A stretch of DNA of 64,000 nt. It comes from Cohnella cholangitidis (lineage in GTDB: Bacteria; Bacillota; Bacilli; Paenibacillales; Paenibacillaceae). The position numbers were made by a program, and so were the translations under genes. This document shows positions 1 to 8,668 of this stretch, one piece after another. How positions within the stretch are numbered: the stretch's first letter is position 1; each line of letters starts with the position of its first letter. The notes beneath the pieces are model-generated. The model did not search any database. It saw nothing but the letters and a program-made list of their open reading frames with translations, and had not been told where the DNA came from. The stretch lies in the NCBI RefSeq assembly GCF_014107495.1, contig NZ_CP041969.1, forward strand, positions 1,919,001 to 1,983,000. The letters run 5' to 3'.

Positions 1-97
1 CTTCGCAAGCGCATAATTCGACTTCCAGCCAAGCGTTGAATTTGTTCTCTTCCGTCCAGATTGCCCGCATCTCGGGGCGGCTATAGCGTTCTAACAT
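1..97 (-). CDS. purB: Adenylosuccinate lyase, N-terminal fragment
   Basis: Only the first 32 codons are inside the window; the gene runs off the left edge. They read [18 protein letters not shown] and on to a [10 protein letters not shown] stretch, which matches the highly conserved PurB N-terminus of Firmicutes. The family removes fumarate from SAICAR and from adenylosuccinate, so it serves both de novo IMP and AMP synthesis in the cytoplasm. The ATG sits 6 bases after the purK stop codon, and the GGAGGG ribosome binding site lies inside the last codons of purK, so the two genes are probably co-transcribed and coupled. This is the third gene of a purE-purK-purB operon under the guanine riboswitch at 2038-2101. 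Confidence 0.93.
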   Translation of the reverse strand, partial: MLERYSRPEMRAIWTEENKFNAWLEVELCACE

Positions 98-103
98 GTC
101 TGA

Positions 104-1359
104 TTAGACCCTCCATATATTCGATTGGGCTATCCATTCCAGCGCCGCTTCCACGTTCGGTGCAAGCACGTTCAGGTGTCCCATTTTTCGTTTATGCTTT
201 GCCTCTGCTTTGCCATAAAGGTGTACCTTAGGTTCGACGCCGAGACGTTCAGCCGTCGTGTCACGTTTCGCCATCCAAGCGATCAGCGGTTCCGTGTGCT
301 CTCCGAGGATGTTGGCCATAACCACCGGCGTAAGAAGCGCCGGATCGCCGAGCGGCAAATTGCAGATGGCTCGCACGTGCTGTTCGAACTGCGATGTCCG
401 GCAAGCCTCCATCGTATAATGGCCCGAATTGTGCGGCCTTGGCGCGAGCTCGTTGACGTACAGTTGTCCGTCGGCGGTCAAGAATAGCTCAACCGCGATA
501 AGTCCGACAACGCCGAGCGTCTCCGCGATCGAGATCGCCAGCTTCTCGGCTTCTTGCCGCACCGCGTCTTCAATACGTGCCGGTACGATAGATAAGTGCA
601 ATATATTATGAACATGGACATTTTCCGCAGGCGGGAATGTTTTCACTTCGCCCGAAGGACTTCGGGCGCGATTACGGAAATTTCCTTGTCGAACTTGATG
701 AATTTCTCCAGAACGAGTTGCGTACCGGTACGGCTTGCTTCGTTCCATGCCGGCTCCAGCTCGTCGTCCGCGCGCAAAACCCATTGCCCTTTGCCGTCGT
801 AACCTCCGGTCGCCGTCTTCAAGACGGCCGGCAAGCCTAACGATGCAGCCGCTTCGCGCAAGCTCTCCAGACTGACGATTTCGGCATAAGGAGCCACCTT
901 CACGCCCGCAGCTTCGACCGCGCGTTTCTCGCGAAGACGATGCTGGGTCGTATATAGCAACGCGCTGCCTTGCGGCACGTAAGATTCCGTCTCCAGCATG
1001 GCCGCTACGCCGGCATCGACGTTTTCGAATTCATAGGTAATGACGTCCGAGCGGGCAGCCAGCTCCCTGGCAGCATTCTTATCGTCATAATTCGCCACGA
1101 TTTGAGCCGCCGTCTGGCCGCAAGGCGAATCGGGAGTCGGATCAAGCGTCAAGAATCGATAGCCTAGACGGTTGCCCGCATGAGCCAGCATCCGGCCTAA
1201 TTGGCCTCCGCCGAGCACGCCGATGGTGGCACCTGGCAGAATCGTCCGAGGCTGCGCACCCTTCGCGCCCTCTTCTCCCCCGACAACATCGCATCCGAAA
1301 GCGTCGCATGCGGCGCCTTCGCCGCCGAATAAATTCACAAGCTTATCTCCGCTGCTCAT
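104..1359 (-). CDS. purK: N5-carboxyaminoimidazole ribonucleotide synthase (ATP-grasp), frameshifted
   Basis: PurK makes N5-CAIR from AIR, bicarbonate and ATP, the step before PurE. The N-terminal half shows the [12 protein letters not shown] nucleotide-binding start, EFENVD and the ATP-grasp region [13 protein letters not shown]; the C-terminal half shows [19 protein letters not shown] and PHNSGHYT. The halves lie in different frames: the first reads to ...[10 protein letters not shown] and stops at 643, while the second resumes as [13 protein letters not shown]. One missing base near 665-672 (in a GCGCCC context) would restore [13 protein letters not shown]. The ATG overlaps the purE TGA (ATGA), indicating translational coupling. 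The first ~40 residues before GVLGGGQ are longer than usual. A real pseudogene is possible but unlikely for a purine gene; a sequence error is favoured. Confidence 0.88.
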
Positions 1360-1844
1360 GACGGCAACTCTCCATTGTCGAGAACTTCTTGCGTGATCCG
1401 GTCGCGCCGCGCCGACAAGCGGGCCTGCACTTCGGGATCGAATGAACCGATCATTTGCGCCGCCAGCAAACCTGCGTTCGTCGCGCCAGCGGCTCCGATC
1501 GCGACCGTCGCGACGGGAATGCCGCCCGGCATCTGAACGATCGATAGCAACGAATCAAGCCCGTTCAAGGCCTTCGACTGAACAGGCACTCCGATAACGG
1601 GCAGAACGGTTTTGGCTGCGACCATGCCCGGCAGATGGGCAGCGCCGCCGGCACCGGCGATTATGACTTTCAGGCCGCGAGACACGGCGGTCTCGGCATA
1701 TTCGAACATCAAATCCGGCGTCCGATGCGCGGAGACGACTTTTTTCTCGTACGGAATGTTAAGCTCCTCGAGCACCTCGCACGCTTTTTTCATCGTTTCC
1801 CAATCCGACGTACTTCCCATAATGACGCCGACAAGTGAAGACAT
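1356..1844 (-). CDS. purE: N5-CAIR mutase, PurE class I
   Basis: This 162-residue protein converts N5-CAIR to CAIR in IMP synthesis. Visible signatures are [10 protein letters not shown] at residues 9-18, the SAHRTP loop at 38-43 with the catalytic histidine His40, and [12 protein letters not shown] near 63-74. Length matches bacterial class I PurE (about 160). The ATG at 1844 is preceded by an AAGGGTGG ribosome binding site; the same frame extends upstream into the leader RNA, but that part is not coding by homology. It is the first gene of the operon, transcribed from a promoter at about 2155-2184 through a guanine aptamer and an intrinsic terminator, so guanine should turn it off. Its stop overlaps the purK start. 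Confidence 0.97.
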   Translation of the reverse strand: MSSLVGVIMGSTSDWETMKKACEVLEELNIPYEKKVVSAHRTPDLMFEYAETAVSRGLKVIIAGAGGAAHLPGMVAAKTVLPVIGVPVQSKALNGLDSLLSIVQMPGGIPVATVAIGAAGATNAGLLAAQMIGSFDPEVQARLSARRDRITQEVLDNGELPS

Positions 1845-1892
1845 GATTCCACCCTTCCCCAGATGCGATCTTGAGTCCCATGCGACCAGAAA

Positions 1893-1928
1893 TAAAAAAA
1901 GATCAATGGGAATACCGTCAGTATTCCC
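1893..1928 (-). terminator. Riboswitch-controlled intrinsic terminator ahead of purE
   Basis: On the minus strand GGGAATAC and GTATTCCC form an 8-bp stem around a short loop and are followed by seven T residues (A tract at 1893-1900 on plus). It lies between the guanine aptamer and the purE ribosome binding site. It is therefore the probable expression platform: guanine binding should favour this terminator. Confidence 0.82.
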
Positions 1929-2037
1929 CAATCGACCTTTAAGTTCTCTACACCTTATAGGCAACGCTCGACGGCGACAAGAGGAAGCCCGAACCTTCGC
2001 CGGTCCGCGCTTCAATATCGATGTCGTTGACGATTGC

Positions 2038-2101
2038 CGCGTAGTCCGGAAATTAGGGTTTCCGGGTAGAGACGTTCGGGCCGATTCCCGACTTATACGC
2101 G
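2038..2101 (-). promoter_or_regulatory. Guanine riboswitch aptamer (purine class) for the pur operon
   Basis: Read on the minus strand, P1 is a perfect six-base pair CGCGTA/TACGCG. Inside it are the conserved J1/2 TATAAG, an L2-like GGAATCGG loop, the J2/3 core GTCTCTACC, an L3-like CCCTAAA loop and the J3/1 segment GGACTAC. The pyrimidine that pairs with the ligand (position 74 in xpt numbering) is C, which in this family gives guanine or hypoxanthine specificity rather than adenine. It lies about 55 bases downstream of the -10 element and about 195 bases upstream of purE, with a terminator between. Confidence 0.93.
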
Positions 2102-2154
2102 CATTGTTTCTAGCCTTGGAACAAGGCGAAAAACAGGCTCTTTTAACGCTTCTT

Positions 2155-2184
2155 AGTGTACCGCAGACTAGGGTAAACTGTCAA
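2155..2184 (-). promoter_or_regulatory. Sigma-A promoter of the purE operon
   Basis: On the minus strand a consensus -35 TTGACA (2179-2184) and a -10 TACACT (2155-2160) are separated by 18 bases. The predicted start lies just ahead of the guanine aptamer, which fits a riboswitch leader. Confidence 0.8.
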
Positions 2185-2352
2185 ACAAAGACGAACACTT
2201 TGGTTGCCATGAAATATTAACGTTCGGATTTTGATACGATTATACGATTTGGAGCCCCCATCCATCCGGATCTGTACACCCATTTTCATATATTGTTAGG
2301 TTTTCCCAATCGTTATCGCGCCTTCATTCTTCCGGCATCTCCGGAAAAATGA

Positions 2353-2400
2353 AAACCCCGCCCCACCTCCGTCGTTTCGGAAGTGAAGCAGGGTTGGTTT
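2353..2400 (-). terminator. Terminator downstream of the purine permease
   Basis: An imperfect long inverted repeat (CTTCCG/CGGAGG core, extended by AACC...GGTT) is followed on the minus strand by TTTTCATTTTT. It lies about 40 bases after the permease stop at 2439. The rest of 2220-2438 shows no gene. Confidence 0.65.
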
Positions 2401-2438
2401 ATGCCATGAACCATACCTTTCGGTTCATAAACGCTTAA

Positions 2439-3787
2439 TTATTCTCCGCCAACGAACACGTAACGCGCGATTACGATGACGAATACGATCCACATCAGCC
2501 AATGAATCTTGTGCTTTTTCTCGCCTGTAAGGCCGGCCACGAACGCAAGCACGACATAAGAAACGATACCGAAGGAAATTCCGTTGGCGATATTGTAAGT
2601 GAACGCCATGATCGTAATCGTCAAGAATGCCGGAATTCCGATAACGAGGTCGGTAAAGTCGATTTCTTTAACAGATTGAACCATCAACACGCCGACGATG
2701 ATCAGCGCTGCGCTCGTCGCGGGAGCCGGAATAAGCAACGCGATCGGCAACAAGAACAGAGCAAGCAAGAACAACACGCCCGTAGTTACGGAAGTCAGGC
2801 CCGTGCGACCGCCCGCGGCAACGCCGGCGGAGCTTTCCACGTAAGCCGTAACCGTGCTCGTTCCGAGCATCGCGCCGCCGCTGACCGCAACCGCGTCGAC
2901 GAACATCGCTTTACCGACTTTTTTGGTGCCTTCTTCTTTATTTTTGAAAAATCCGGCGCGGTTGGCCGTACCGACCAGCGTACCGAAAGTATCGAATAAC
3001 TCAACGAAAGTAAAGGTAGCGATAGCCGTCAAGAGTCCCGTCGTAAAGAGATCCGCGAAATCCATGCTCCAGAAATTCAATTCGCCGAAGTCGGGAGCCC
3101 AGTCCGCGCCTTTCAAGGAACCGAAGTCGACCAAGTCGACGCCTGGAAGCGCTCCGATCAATGTGATGATGACCATTCCGAGCAGAATCGCGCCTTTAAC
3201 GCGCAATACCATGAATATTCCGATAATCGCCAAGCCTACGATAGTTAACCATACGCTTGGGTTTTCCAAGTGGCCCATCGACAGCAGCGTGCTGCCGTCG
3301 CCGAATACCAAGATCGTCACGAGCCCGCTTGTTTTCATACCGACGATCGCGATGAACAAGCCGATACCGACCGTAATCGCATGCTTCAGTCCGTCGGGAA
3401 TCGCAACGATAAGCAGCTGGCGAATCTGAGTAACCGTTAGGATGAAGAAAATAATCCCTGAAATAAAGACCGCGGCGAGCCCCATTTCCGGCGTAATCGG
3501 ATTACCCGTCGCCTTCGAAGTGACGATCGTCGTAGCGAAGAAAGCGTTAAGACCATCCCCGGGGCCAGCGCTACCGGAAAGTTAACGAACAATCCCATCG
3601 CAATCGTGAAAATACCTGCGGCGAGCGCAGTCGCAAGGAATACGGAAGTGAAGCTCAAATCCGCCCCCGACAAAATACCTGGGTTAACCACGAGAATGTA
3701 GGCCATCGTCATGAAGGTCGTAATCCCTGCCATGATCTCTGTGCGTACATTCGTCCCCAGTTCCTTCAGCTTAAAGAAACGTTCCAT
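2439..3787 (-). CDS. NCS2 family guanine/hypoxanthine permease (PbuG/PbuO-like), frameshifted
   Basis: A multi-spanning membrane transporter that probably takes up guanine or hypoxanthine by proton symport. The N-terminus MERFFKLKELGTNVRTEI and the AGITTFMTMAYILVVNP segment are hallmarks of the AzgA-type NCS2 branch, and GTLVGTANRAG with the ALLGTSTVTAYVESS-like motif (here MLGTSTVTAYVESSAG) marks the substrate region. Length (about 449 residues if repaired) fits PbuG. The reading frame breaks after residue 78 (VALAPGM): restoring one G in ATGGTCTT (plus 3551-3556) yields GMGLNAFF and joins the second frame. The gene has its own promoter, guanine aptamer and terminator upstream, so it is predicted to be off when guanine is plentiful. 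Exact purine specificity cannot be read from sequence. Confidence 0.9.
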
Positions 3788-3845
3788 GTCTCAATAAACT
3801 CTCCCTTCAAAATTTGAATGAATGCGGAAAACCTAAGACTGAACA

Positions 3846-3880
3846 TACAAAAAACCTAGAAGATTACCCTCCTAGGTTCC
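3846..3880 (-). terminator. Riboswitch-controlled terminator ahead of the purine permease
   Basis: On the minus strand AACCTAGGA pairs with TTCTAGGTT (one G-T pair) around a loop, followed directly by TTTTT. It is placed between the second guanine aptamer and the permease start, so it is the likely off-switch. Confidence 0.82.
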
Positions 3881-3935
3881 GCACAACCGGGAAAATTCAT
3901 ACCAGCGGAGACGTTAATCCCCATGTATGGCTTCC

Positions 3936-4007
3936 CTTTCCGTAGACAGATCATTTGCGGTGACCTCGTAGAGACTCCCGAGCCTATTCCCGGGATTATA
4001 CGAAAAG
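3936..4007 (-). promoter_or_regulatory. Guanine riboswitch aptamer for the purine permease
   Basis: Minus-strand P1 is nine pairs (CTTTTCGTA with TACGGAAAG, one G-T). The core contains TATAATCCCGGGAATAGG, the J2/3 segment GTCTCTACG and the CCGCAAA L3 loop. J3/1 reads TGTCTAC rather than the usual GACTAC: the ligand-pairing C is present, so guanine is expected, but the neighbouring A is replaced by U and the base of P3 has a G-G apposition. Either a natural variant or a sequence error could explain this. The aptamer lies between a consensus promoter and an intrinsic terminator. Confidence 0.88.
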
Positions 4008-4033
4008 ATTATTCAGTTGTTTGTCCAATCCAT

Positions 4034-4062
4034 ATTCTAGGTCGTAGGACCTTGTCTGTCAA
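4034..4062 (-). promoter_or_regulatory. Sigma-A promoter of the purine permease
   Basis: Minus-strand TTGACA (4057-4062) and TAGAAT (4034-4039) with an optimal 17-base spacer, about 30 bases before the aptamer P1 stem. Confidence 0.85.
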
Positions 4063-4190
4063 CGGTTATTTACGAATATTCGACCCCTTTTTCACCTTGA
4101 ATCGTTCGGAATTTACAGTGTTTTCTATTATGTTAGCGTTTCATTCCCAATGAAAGCGAAAACAAGGCAAACTTCAACAATGGTTCACCT

Positions 4191-4806
4191 TCCTTCGGCA
4201 AGACCATTGCGATCCTATACCTCTCGCAACAATGTCCAGCATTCTCCATGAAATAACGGTGCCCAGCACCGTTATTGGGGCGCTGGGTTGGAGTTTCGGC
4301 GATATAACGGTGCCCAGCACCGTTATTTGGGCGCTGGGTTGGAGTTTCGGCGATATAACGGTGCCCAGCACCGTTATTTGGGCGCTGGGTTGGAGTTTCG
4401 GCAAGACCATTGCGATCCTCATACCTACTCGCAACAATGTCCAGCATTCTCCATGAAATAACGGTGCCCAGCACCGTTATTGGGGCGCTGGGTTGGAGTT
4501 TCGGCGATATAACGGTGCCCAGCACCGTTAATTGGGCGCTGGGTTGGAGTTTCGGCGATATAACGGTCCTCATACCTACTCGCAACAATGTCCAGCATTC
4601 TCCATGAAATAACGGTGCCCAGCACCGTTATTGGGGCGCTGGGTTGGAGTTTCGGCGAAAATAACGGTGCCCAGCACCGTTATTTGGGTGCTGGGTGGGA
4701 GTTTCGGCGATATAACGGTGCCCAGCACCGTTATTTTGGCGCTAGAAGGAGAGTCCGGCGAAATAACTGTGCCCAGCACCGTTATTTCGGTGCTGGGCAC
4801 AGTTTC
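4191..4806. repeat. Tandem palindrome array A (51-bp period)
   Basis: Units begin at 4253, 4304, 4355, 4458, 4509, 4556 (cut short), 4609, 4661, 4712 and 4763, nearly always 51-52 bases apart within a block. Each has arms ATAACGGTGC and GCACCGTTAT around CCA, then a filler containing GGCGCTGGG and GGAGTTTCGGCGAT. A second repeat, running from AAGACCATTGCGATCCT to GTCCAGCATTCTCCATGAA, precedes the first two blocks (4199-4252 and 4402-4457) and in shortened form the third (4567-4608), giving a higher-order repeat. The last unit ends in a 17-bp perfect inverted repeat at 4767-4806 that is probably the guaA terminator. Open frames that cross this region are repeat artefacts. The array lies between the guaA 3' end and the permease promoter. 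Confidence 0.93.
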
Positions 4807-4846
4807 CGTAGTGCGGTTCGCTTATAAAGAGGGGATACTTAGCGCC

Positions 4847-6387
4847 TTACTCCCACTCGATCGTAGCAGGAGGTTTGGACGTAATATCGTATACGATCCG
4901 GTTAACGTTCTGTACTTCGTTAACGATGCGATTGGAGATTTTCTCCAGCACGTCGAAAGGAATTCTAGCCCAGTCGGCTGTCATTCCGTCGATCGACGTA
5001 ACGGCGCGGATGCCGACGGCGTACGAATACGTGCGGCCGTCGCCCATGACGCCGACGCTCTTCATGCCCGGCAGCGCCGTGAAGTATTGCCAGATTTCGC
5101 GGTCGAGACCGCTTTGGCGATCTCGTCGCGAAGGATCGCATCGGACTCGCGCACGATCTCGAGCTTCTCCGCCGTCACTTCGCCGAGCACGCGGATCGCC
5201 AGACCCGGTCCCGGGAACGGCTGGCGCATGACGATCGCTTCCGGCAAGCCGCATTCGGCGCCGACTTTGCGCACTTCGTCTTTGAACAGAGTCTTCAACG
5301 GTTCGATCAATTTGAATTTCATGTCTTCCGGCAAGCCGCCGACGTTATGGTGAGATTTGATCGTCTGCGCCGTCGCCGTGCCGCTCTCGACGATATCGGT
5401 GTAGAGCGTGCCTTGAGCGAGGAACGTGAAATCGTCGAACTTCGCGGACTCCTCCTCGAACACCCGAATGAAGTCCGTGCCGATGATTTTGCGTTTTTTC
5501 TCCGGATCGTCGACGCCCTTCAGGTTGCCGAGGAACCGTTCGCTCGCGTCGATCTTGACGACGTTCATGCCGAACTTGCCGACGAACGTCTCCATGACGC
5601 TCTCCGCTTCGCCTTTGCGAAGAAGACCGTGGTCAATGAACATGCAAGTAAGCTGATCGCCGATCGCTTTATGGATCAAGACGGCAACGACGGAGGAATC
5701 CACGCCGCCCGATAATGCGCAAAGCACTTTCTTGTCCCCGACTTCCTTACGGATGTCCGCGATCATATCGTCGATGAACGAGCCCATCGTCCAGTCCCCG
5801 CGGCAGCCGCACACTTCGAACAAGAAGTTGCGGATCATTTCGTTCCCGTAGACGGAGTGGCGAACTTCCGGATGGAATTGCACCGCGAAGAATTTCCGGG
5901 AAGGGTCGCTCATCGCCGCAACCGGAGCGTGCTCCGTGCTCGCGTCGACTCGGAATCCCGCCGGCAGCTCGGTTACGTGGTCGCCGTGGCTCATCCATAC
6001 CGTTTGGCGTGCGTCCAAGCCTTTAACCAGATCGGAGCCGGCTACGAAATCCACGTCGGATTTGCCGTACTCGCGCTTGTGCGCGGGCTCTACTTTACCG
6101 CCTTGTTGGTGAGTTATCAATTGCATGCCGTAGCAAATCCCTAGAATCGGAACTCCCAATTCATAGATAGCCGGATCTACCTTCGGAGCACCTTCGGCAT
6201 ATACGCTAGCCGGTCCTCCGGAGAAGACGATCCCTTTGGGCGCAAGCGCGCGAAGCTTGTCCGCCGAAGTGTTGAAAGGAAGCAATTCGCTGTACACGCC
6301 CAAATCGCGAATGCGACGGGCGATCAATTGGTTGTACTGGCCACCGAAGTCCAATACGACGATCATTTCATGTTGGTGAGTAGTCAC
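4847..6387 (-). CDS. guaA: GMP synthase (glutamine-hydrolysing), frameshifted
   Basis: GuaA aminates XMP to GMP using glutamine and ATP. The glutamine amidotransferase half carries the triad Cys85 ([10 protein letters not shown]), His172 and Glu174 (QFHPEV). The PP-loop ATP pyrophosphatase motif LSGGVDSS is at residues 225-232, and [12 protein letters not shown] leads into the dimerisation domain. After RDEIAKA (about residue 427) the frame breaks; adding one G to GCGGTCTC (plus about 5107-5112) gives [18 protein letters not shown], which joins the correct C-terminus ending in PPATIEWE. Start is GTG at 6387, behind AGGAGG. The enzyme is needed for growth without guanine, so a sequence error is more likely than a broken gene. 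No riboswitch was seen upstream of it. Confidence 0.95.
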
Positions 6388-6530
6388 TGGGTAAACCGAG
6401 CCTCCTAAGCGTAAACCTTAAATCGCCATTGCTGACGGTCCTATCCGTTCCGCGGGGTAAAATCAATTGAAGTAATTATAGCTTTGCGGCTTCGACAGCG
6501 TCAAGGCGATAAGGCTCGGCCGGAGTCTCT

Positions 6531-7754
6531 TCATTCCGCCAGTTTCAATTTACGGTCCGTCGGCAGGAACGCGGCCAATAATCCGATAAGCGGCAAGAAC
6601 GCGCACAGCTTAATGACGAAAGAGATGCTCGTCGCGTCGGCCAGAGTGCCGAGAACGACGGAGCCGATGCCCCCGAGTCCGAACGCCAATCCGAAGAACA
6701 GACCCGATACCATGCCTACTTTACCCGGTAGAAGCTCCTGCGCGTAGACGATGATGACCGAAAATCCGGACAGAAGGATAAAGCCGATAAAGACGAGCAA
6801 CACGGCCGACCAGAATAGGTTGGCGTAAGGAAGCAACAGCGAGAACGGAGCGGTCCCCAGAATCGAGAACCAGATCATGTTCCTTCTGCCGAACTTGTCG
6901 GCTAGCGGCCCGCCCAAGAAAGTACCTACCGCGCCCGCGGCCAATAACGCGAAGATGAACACTTGCGCGTATTCCGTGGAGATCCGGTGATGATCGATCA
7001 TGTAAAACGAAAAGAATCCCGTCATGCTGGCCACGTATACGAATTTCGAGAACAGGAGCAGGATTAGAATGGTCATCGCGTAAGCGATCGTTCTCGTAGG
7101 AAGCGGCTCTCTCTTAACGGCTTCCTTCTTCTTCGCGGTTTGCCGGCTGACGTAAGCTTTGTACCATCTCGCCACGTAAATCTGTACAACAAATGCGGCT
7201 GCGGCAGCGATCGTGAACCAAATGATTCCGAATTGACCGATGGGAACGAAAATAAGCGCGGTAAAAACGGGAGCCAAAGCTTGCCCTATGTTACCTCCCG
7301 TTTGGAAGATCGATTGCGCCAACCCTCTGCGCGGGCCAGCTGCCATATATGCGACGCGGGAAGCCTCCGGATGAAGGACGGCGGAGCCGAATCCGATCAG
7401 CACGACGGAGAGAATAACTTGCCAATAACTCTCGGCAAAGGCCAGCACGACCATGCCGACAAGCGAGAACAACACCCCTGCGGGGAGTAAAAACGGCTTC
7501 GGTTTCGAATCGGTATATAAACCGATCATCGGTTGCAGCAAGGAAGCCGTTACGTTAAGCGTGAAGGCAATCCATCCTATCTGCGCGAAGCTAAGCTTCA
7601 TGGACTCCTGCAAAATCGGAAAGATAGCCGGTATTACCGATTGAATGGAATCGTTCAGCAAATGAACGAGACTGATGGAGAATAAAATGGAATAGACCGT
7701 GTTTATTTGTATATTAGCTACGCTGGCCGCTTGTTTAGAGCTCATGCCGAACAT
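6531..7754 (-). CDS. MFS transporter, fosmidomycin-resistance (Fsr) type
   Basis: A 407-residue, about 12-helix major facilitator. The motifs HLLNDSIQSVIPAIFPIL at the N-terminus, GLYTDSKPKPFLLPAG between helices 2 and 3, and SAVLHPEASRVAYMAAGPRRGLAQS resemble the Fsr/fosmidomycin-resistance branch. GGPLADKFGRR in the second half is the repeated MFS loop motif. It probably exports a small molecule across the membrane; the substrate cannot be inferred, and drug efflux should not be assumed. It is preceded by repeated ATCATCTGAYG sites and followed upstream by a FadR-type regulator in the same direction, which suggests local control. Confidence 0.85.
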   Translation of the reverse strand: MFGMSSKQAASVANIQINTVYSILFSISLVHLLNDSIQSVIPAIFPILQESMKLSFAQIGWIAFTLNVTASLLQPMIGLYTDSKPKPFLLPAGVLFSLVGMVVLAFAESYWQVILSVVLIGFGSAVLHPEASRVAYMAAGPRRGLAQSIFQTGGNIGQALAPVFTALIFVPIGQFGIIWFTIAAAAAFVVQIYVARWYKAYVSRQTAKKKEAVKREPLPTRTIAYAMTILILLLFSKFVYVASMTGFFSFYMIDHHRISTEYAQVFIFALLAAGAVGTFLGGPLADKFGRRNMIWFSILGTAPFSLLLPYANLFWSAVLLVFIGFILLSGFSVIIVYAQELLPGKVGMVSGLFFGLAFGLGGIGSVVLGTLADATSISFVIKLCAFLPLIGLLAAFLPTDRKLKLAE

Positions 7755-7762
7755 CCTTTCAT

Positions 7763-7870
7763 CTTATCATCTGATGTTTAATAGGAAAGATAATATCCCC
7801 TAAACTAATTTCTAATCGTTCTCCATAATCGACAATTTCGTCTTATCATCTGACGTTTAAAGTCAGATGA
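7763..7870. promoter_or_regulatory. Duplicated operator-like motif between regulator and transporter
   Basis: CTTATCATCTGATGTTTAA at 7763-7781 recurs as CTTATCATCTGACGTTTAA at 7842-7860, 79 bases apart. The second copy also forms an inverted repeat, CATCTGAC and GTCAGATG around seven bases (7848-7870). The region lies between the regulator stop and the transporter start, and a related TCATCAGATCATC occurs at the regulator's own start. It is a good candidate for the binding site of the neighbouring FadR-type protein, but this is inference. Confidence 0.55.
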
Positions 7871-7890
7871 AACCTTAAGACTGTTCTACC

Positions 7891-8604
7891 TTAGGTACGC
7901 CCCATTCTTTCCCGGAGTTGGCCCACCGTTCCATCCAGGTTCCGAAGCGTCCAATGCTCGGCGGCCGAGACGTCCTTGTTCTTGATCGCTTCGTATATTT
8001 TTTCGTGTATTTCGGTGTTCGGATCGTGTCCCTCCTTTTCTTTCGCCAGCTTGTAGAGCGCCTCTCTTAACGCGGAAGAGAACGTCCGGTACAGATCGAC
8101 GACGACATGGTTTTTGCTGGCCACAGCGATGGCGATATGGAATTCGATGTCCGCGTTCAAATAACCGTGCGTATCCCCCTTATCCAATGCCTCTCGGCGT
8201 TGGTCGAGATGGCGGCGCATGTGCTCAAGATCCTGATCTTCGCGACGTTCGGCGGCGAGTCTGGAAATTTCCAGCTCAAGCATTTTACGCACCTCGTACA
8301 CTTCGACGATTTCGGCTCTTCTAAGCCTATGCTCGAGAGGCTCTTGAATGACCGGCGTCGAAGCGAGATACGTTCCGAAGCCTTGTTTCTTCTCCAGCAA
8401 TCCGGCATGCACGAGTACCCTGACCGCTTCGCGGATCGTGGAACGGCCCACGCCGAACTGCTCCATGAGCTCGGGTTCGGTCGGGATTTTGTCCCCATGC
8501 TTAAGCTCGCCGCTCGAGATCGTCTTCTGAAGCTGGATGACGACGTCATCGACGAGCTTCGTCCGGTTAAGGGCTTGGAACGAAACCTTCGAACTGGAAT
8601 TCAT
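7891..8604 (-). CDS. FadR-subfamily GntR transcriptional regulator
   Basis: A 237-residue DNA-binding protein. Residues ~15-85 form the GntR winged helix (IPTEPELMEQFGVGRSTIRE then AVRVLVHAGLLEKKQGFGTYL). Residues ~100-225 are an all-helical FCD ligand-binding domain with VRKMLELEISRLAAERR and a DIEFHIAIAVASKNHVV segment holding metal-binding-type histidines. Members sense small organic acids or sugar acids. It stands directly upstream of the MFS exporter on the same strand, with repeated dyad-like sites in between, so it probably regulates that gene and itself. Its effector is unknown. Confidence 0.9.
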   Translation of the reverse strand: MNSSSKVSFQALNRTKLVDDVVIQLQKTISSGELKHGDKIPTEPELMEQFGVGRSTIREAVRVLVHAGLLEKKQGFGTYLASTPVIQEPLEHRLRRAEIVEVYEVRKMLELEISRLAAERREDQDLEHMRRHLDQRREALDKGDTHGYLNADIEFHIAIAVASKNHVVVDLYRTFSSALREALYKLAKEKEGHDPNTEIHEKIYEAIKNKDVSAAEHWTLRNLDGTVGQLRERMGRT

Positions 8605-8668
8605 CAGATCATCTCCTGTTTAAAGGATGGTACCATAGTAGGCTTATTCTGAACATCCCTATTTTTTA

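Noticed and set aside
4133..4827. Several open frames of 66-151 codons on both strands across array A
   Set aside because: They are translations of the 51-bp repeat (a multiple of three), which keeps frames open without selection; the peptides are repeated PSTVIGALGWSFGDI-like strings with no start signals.
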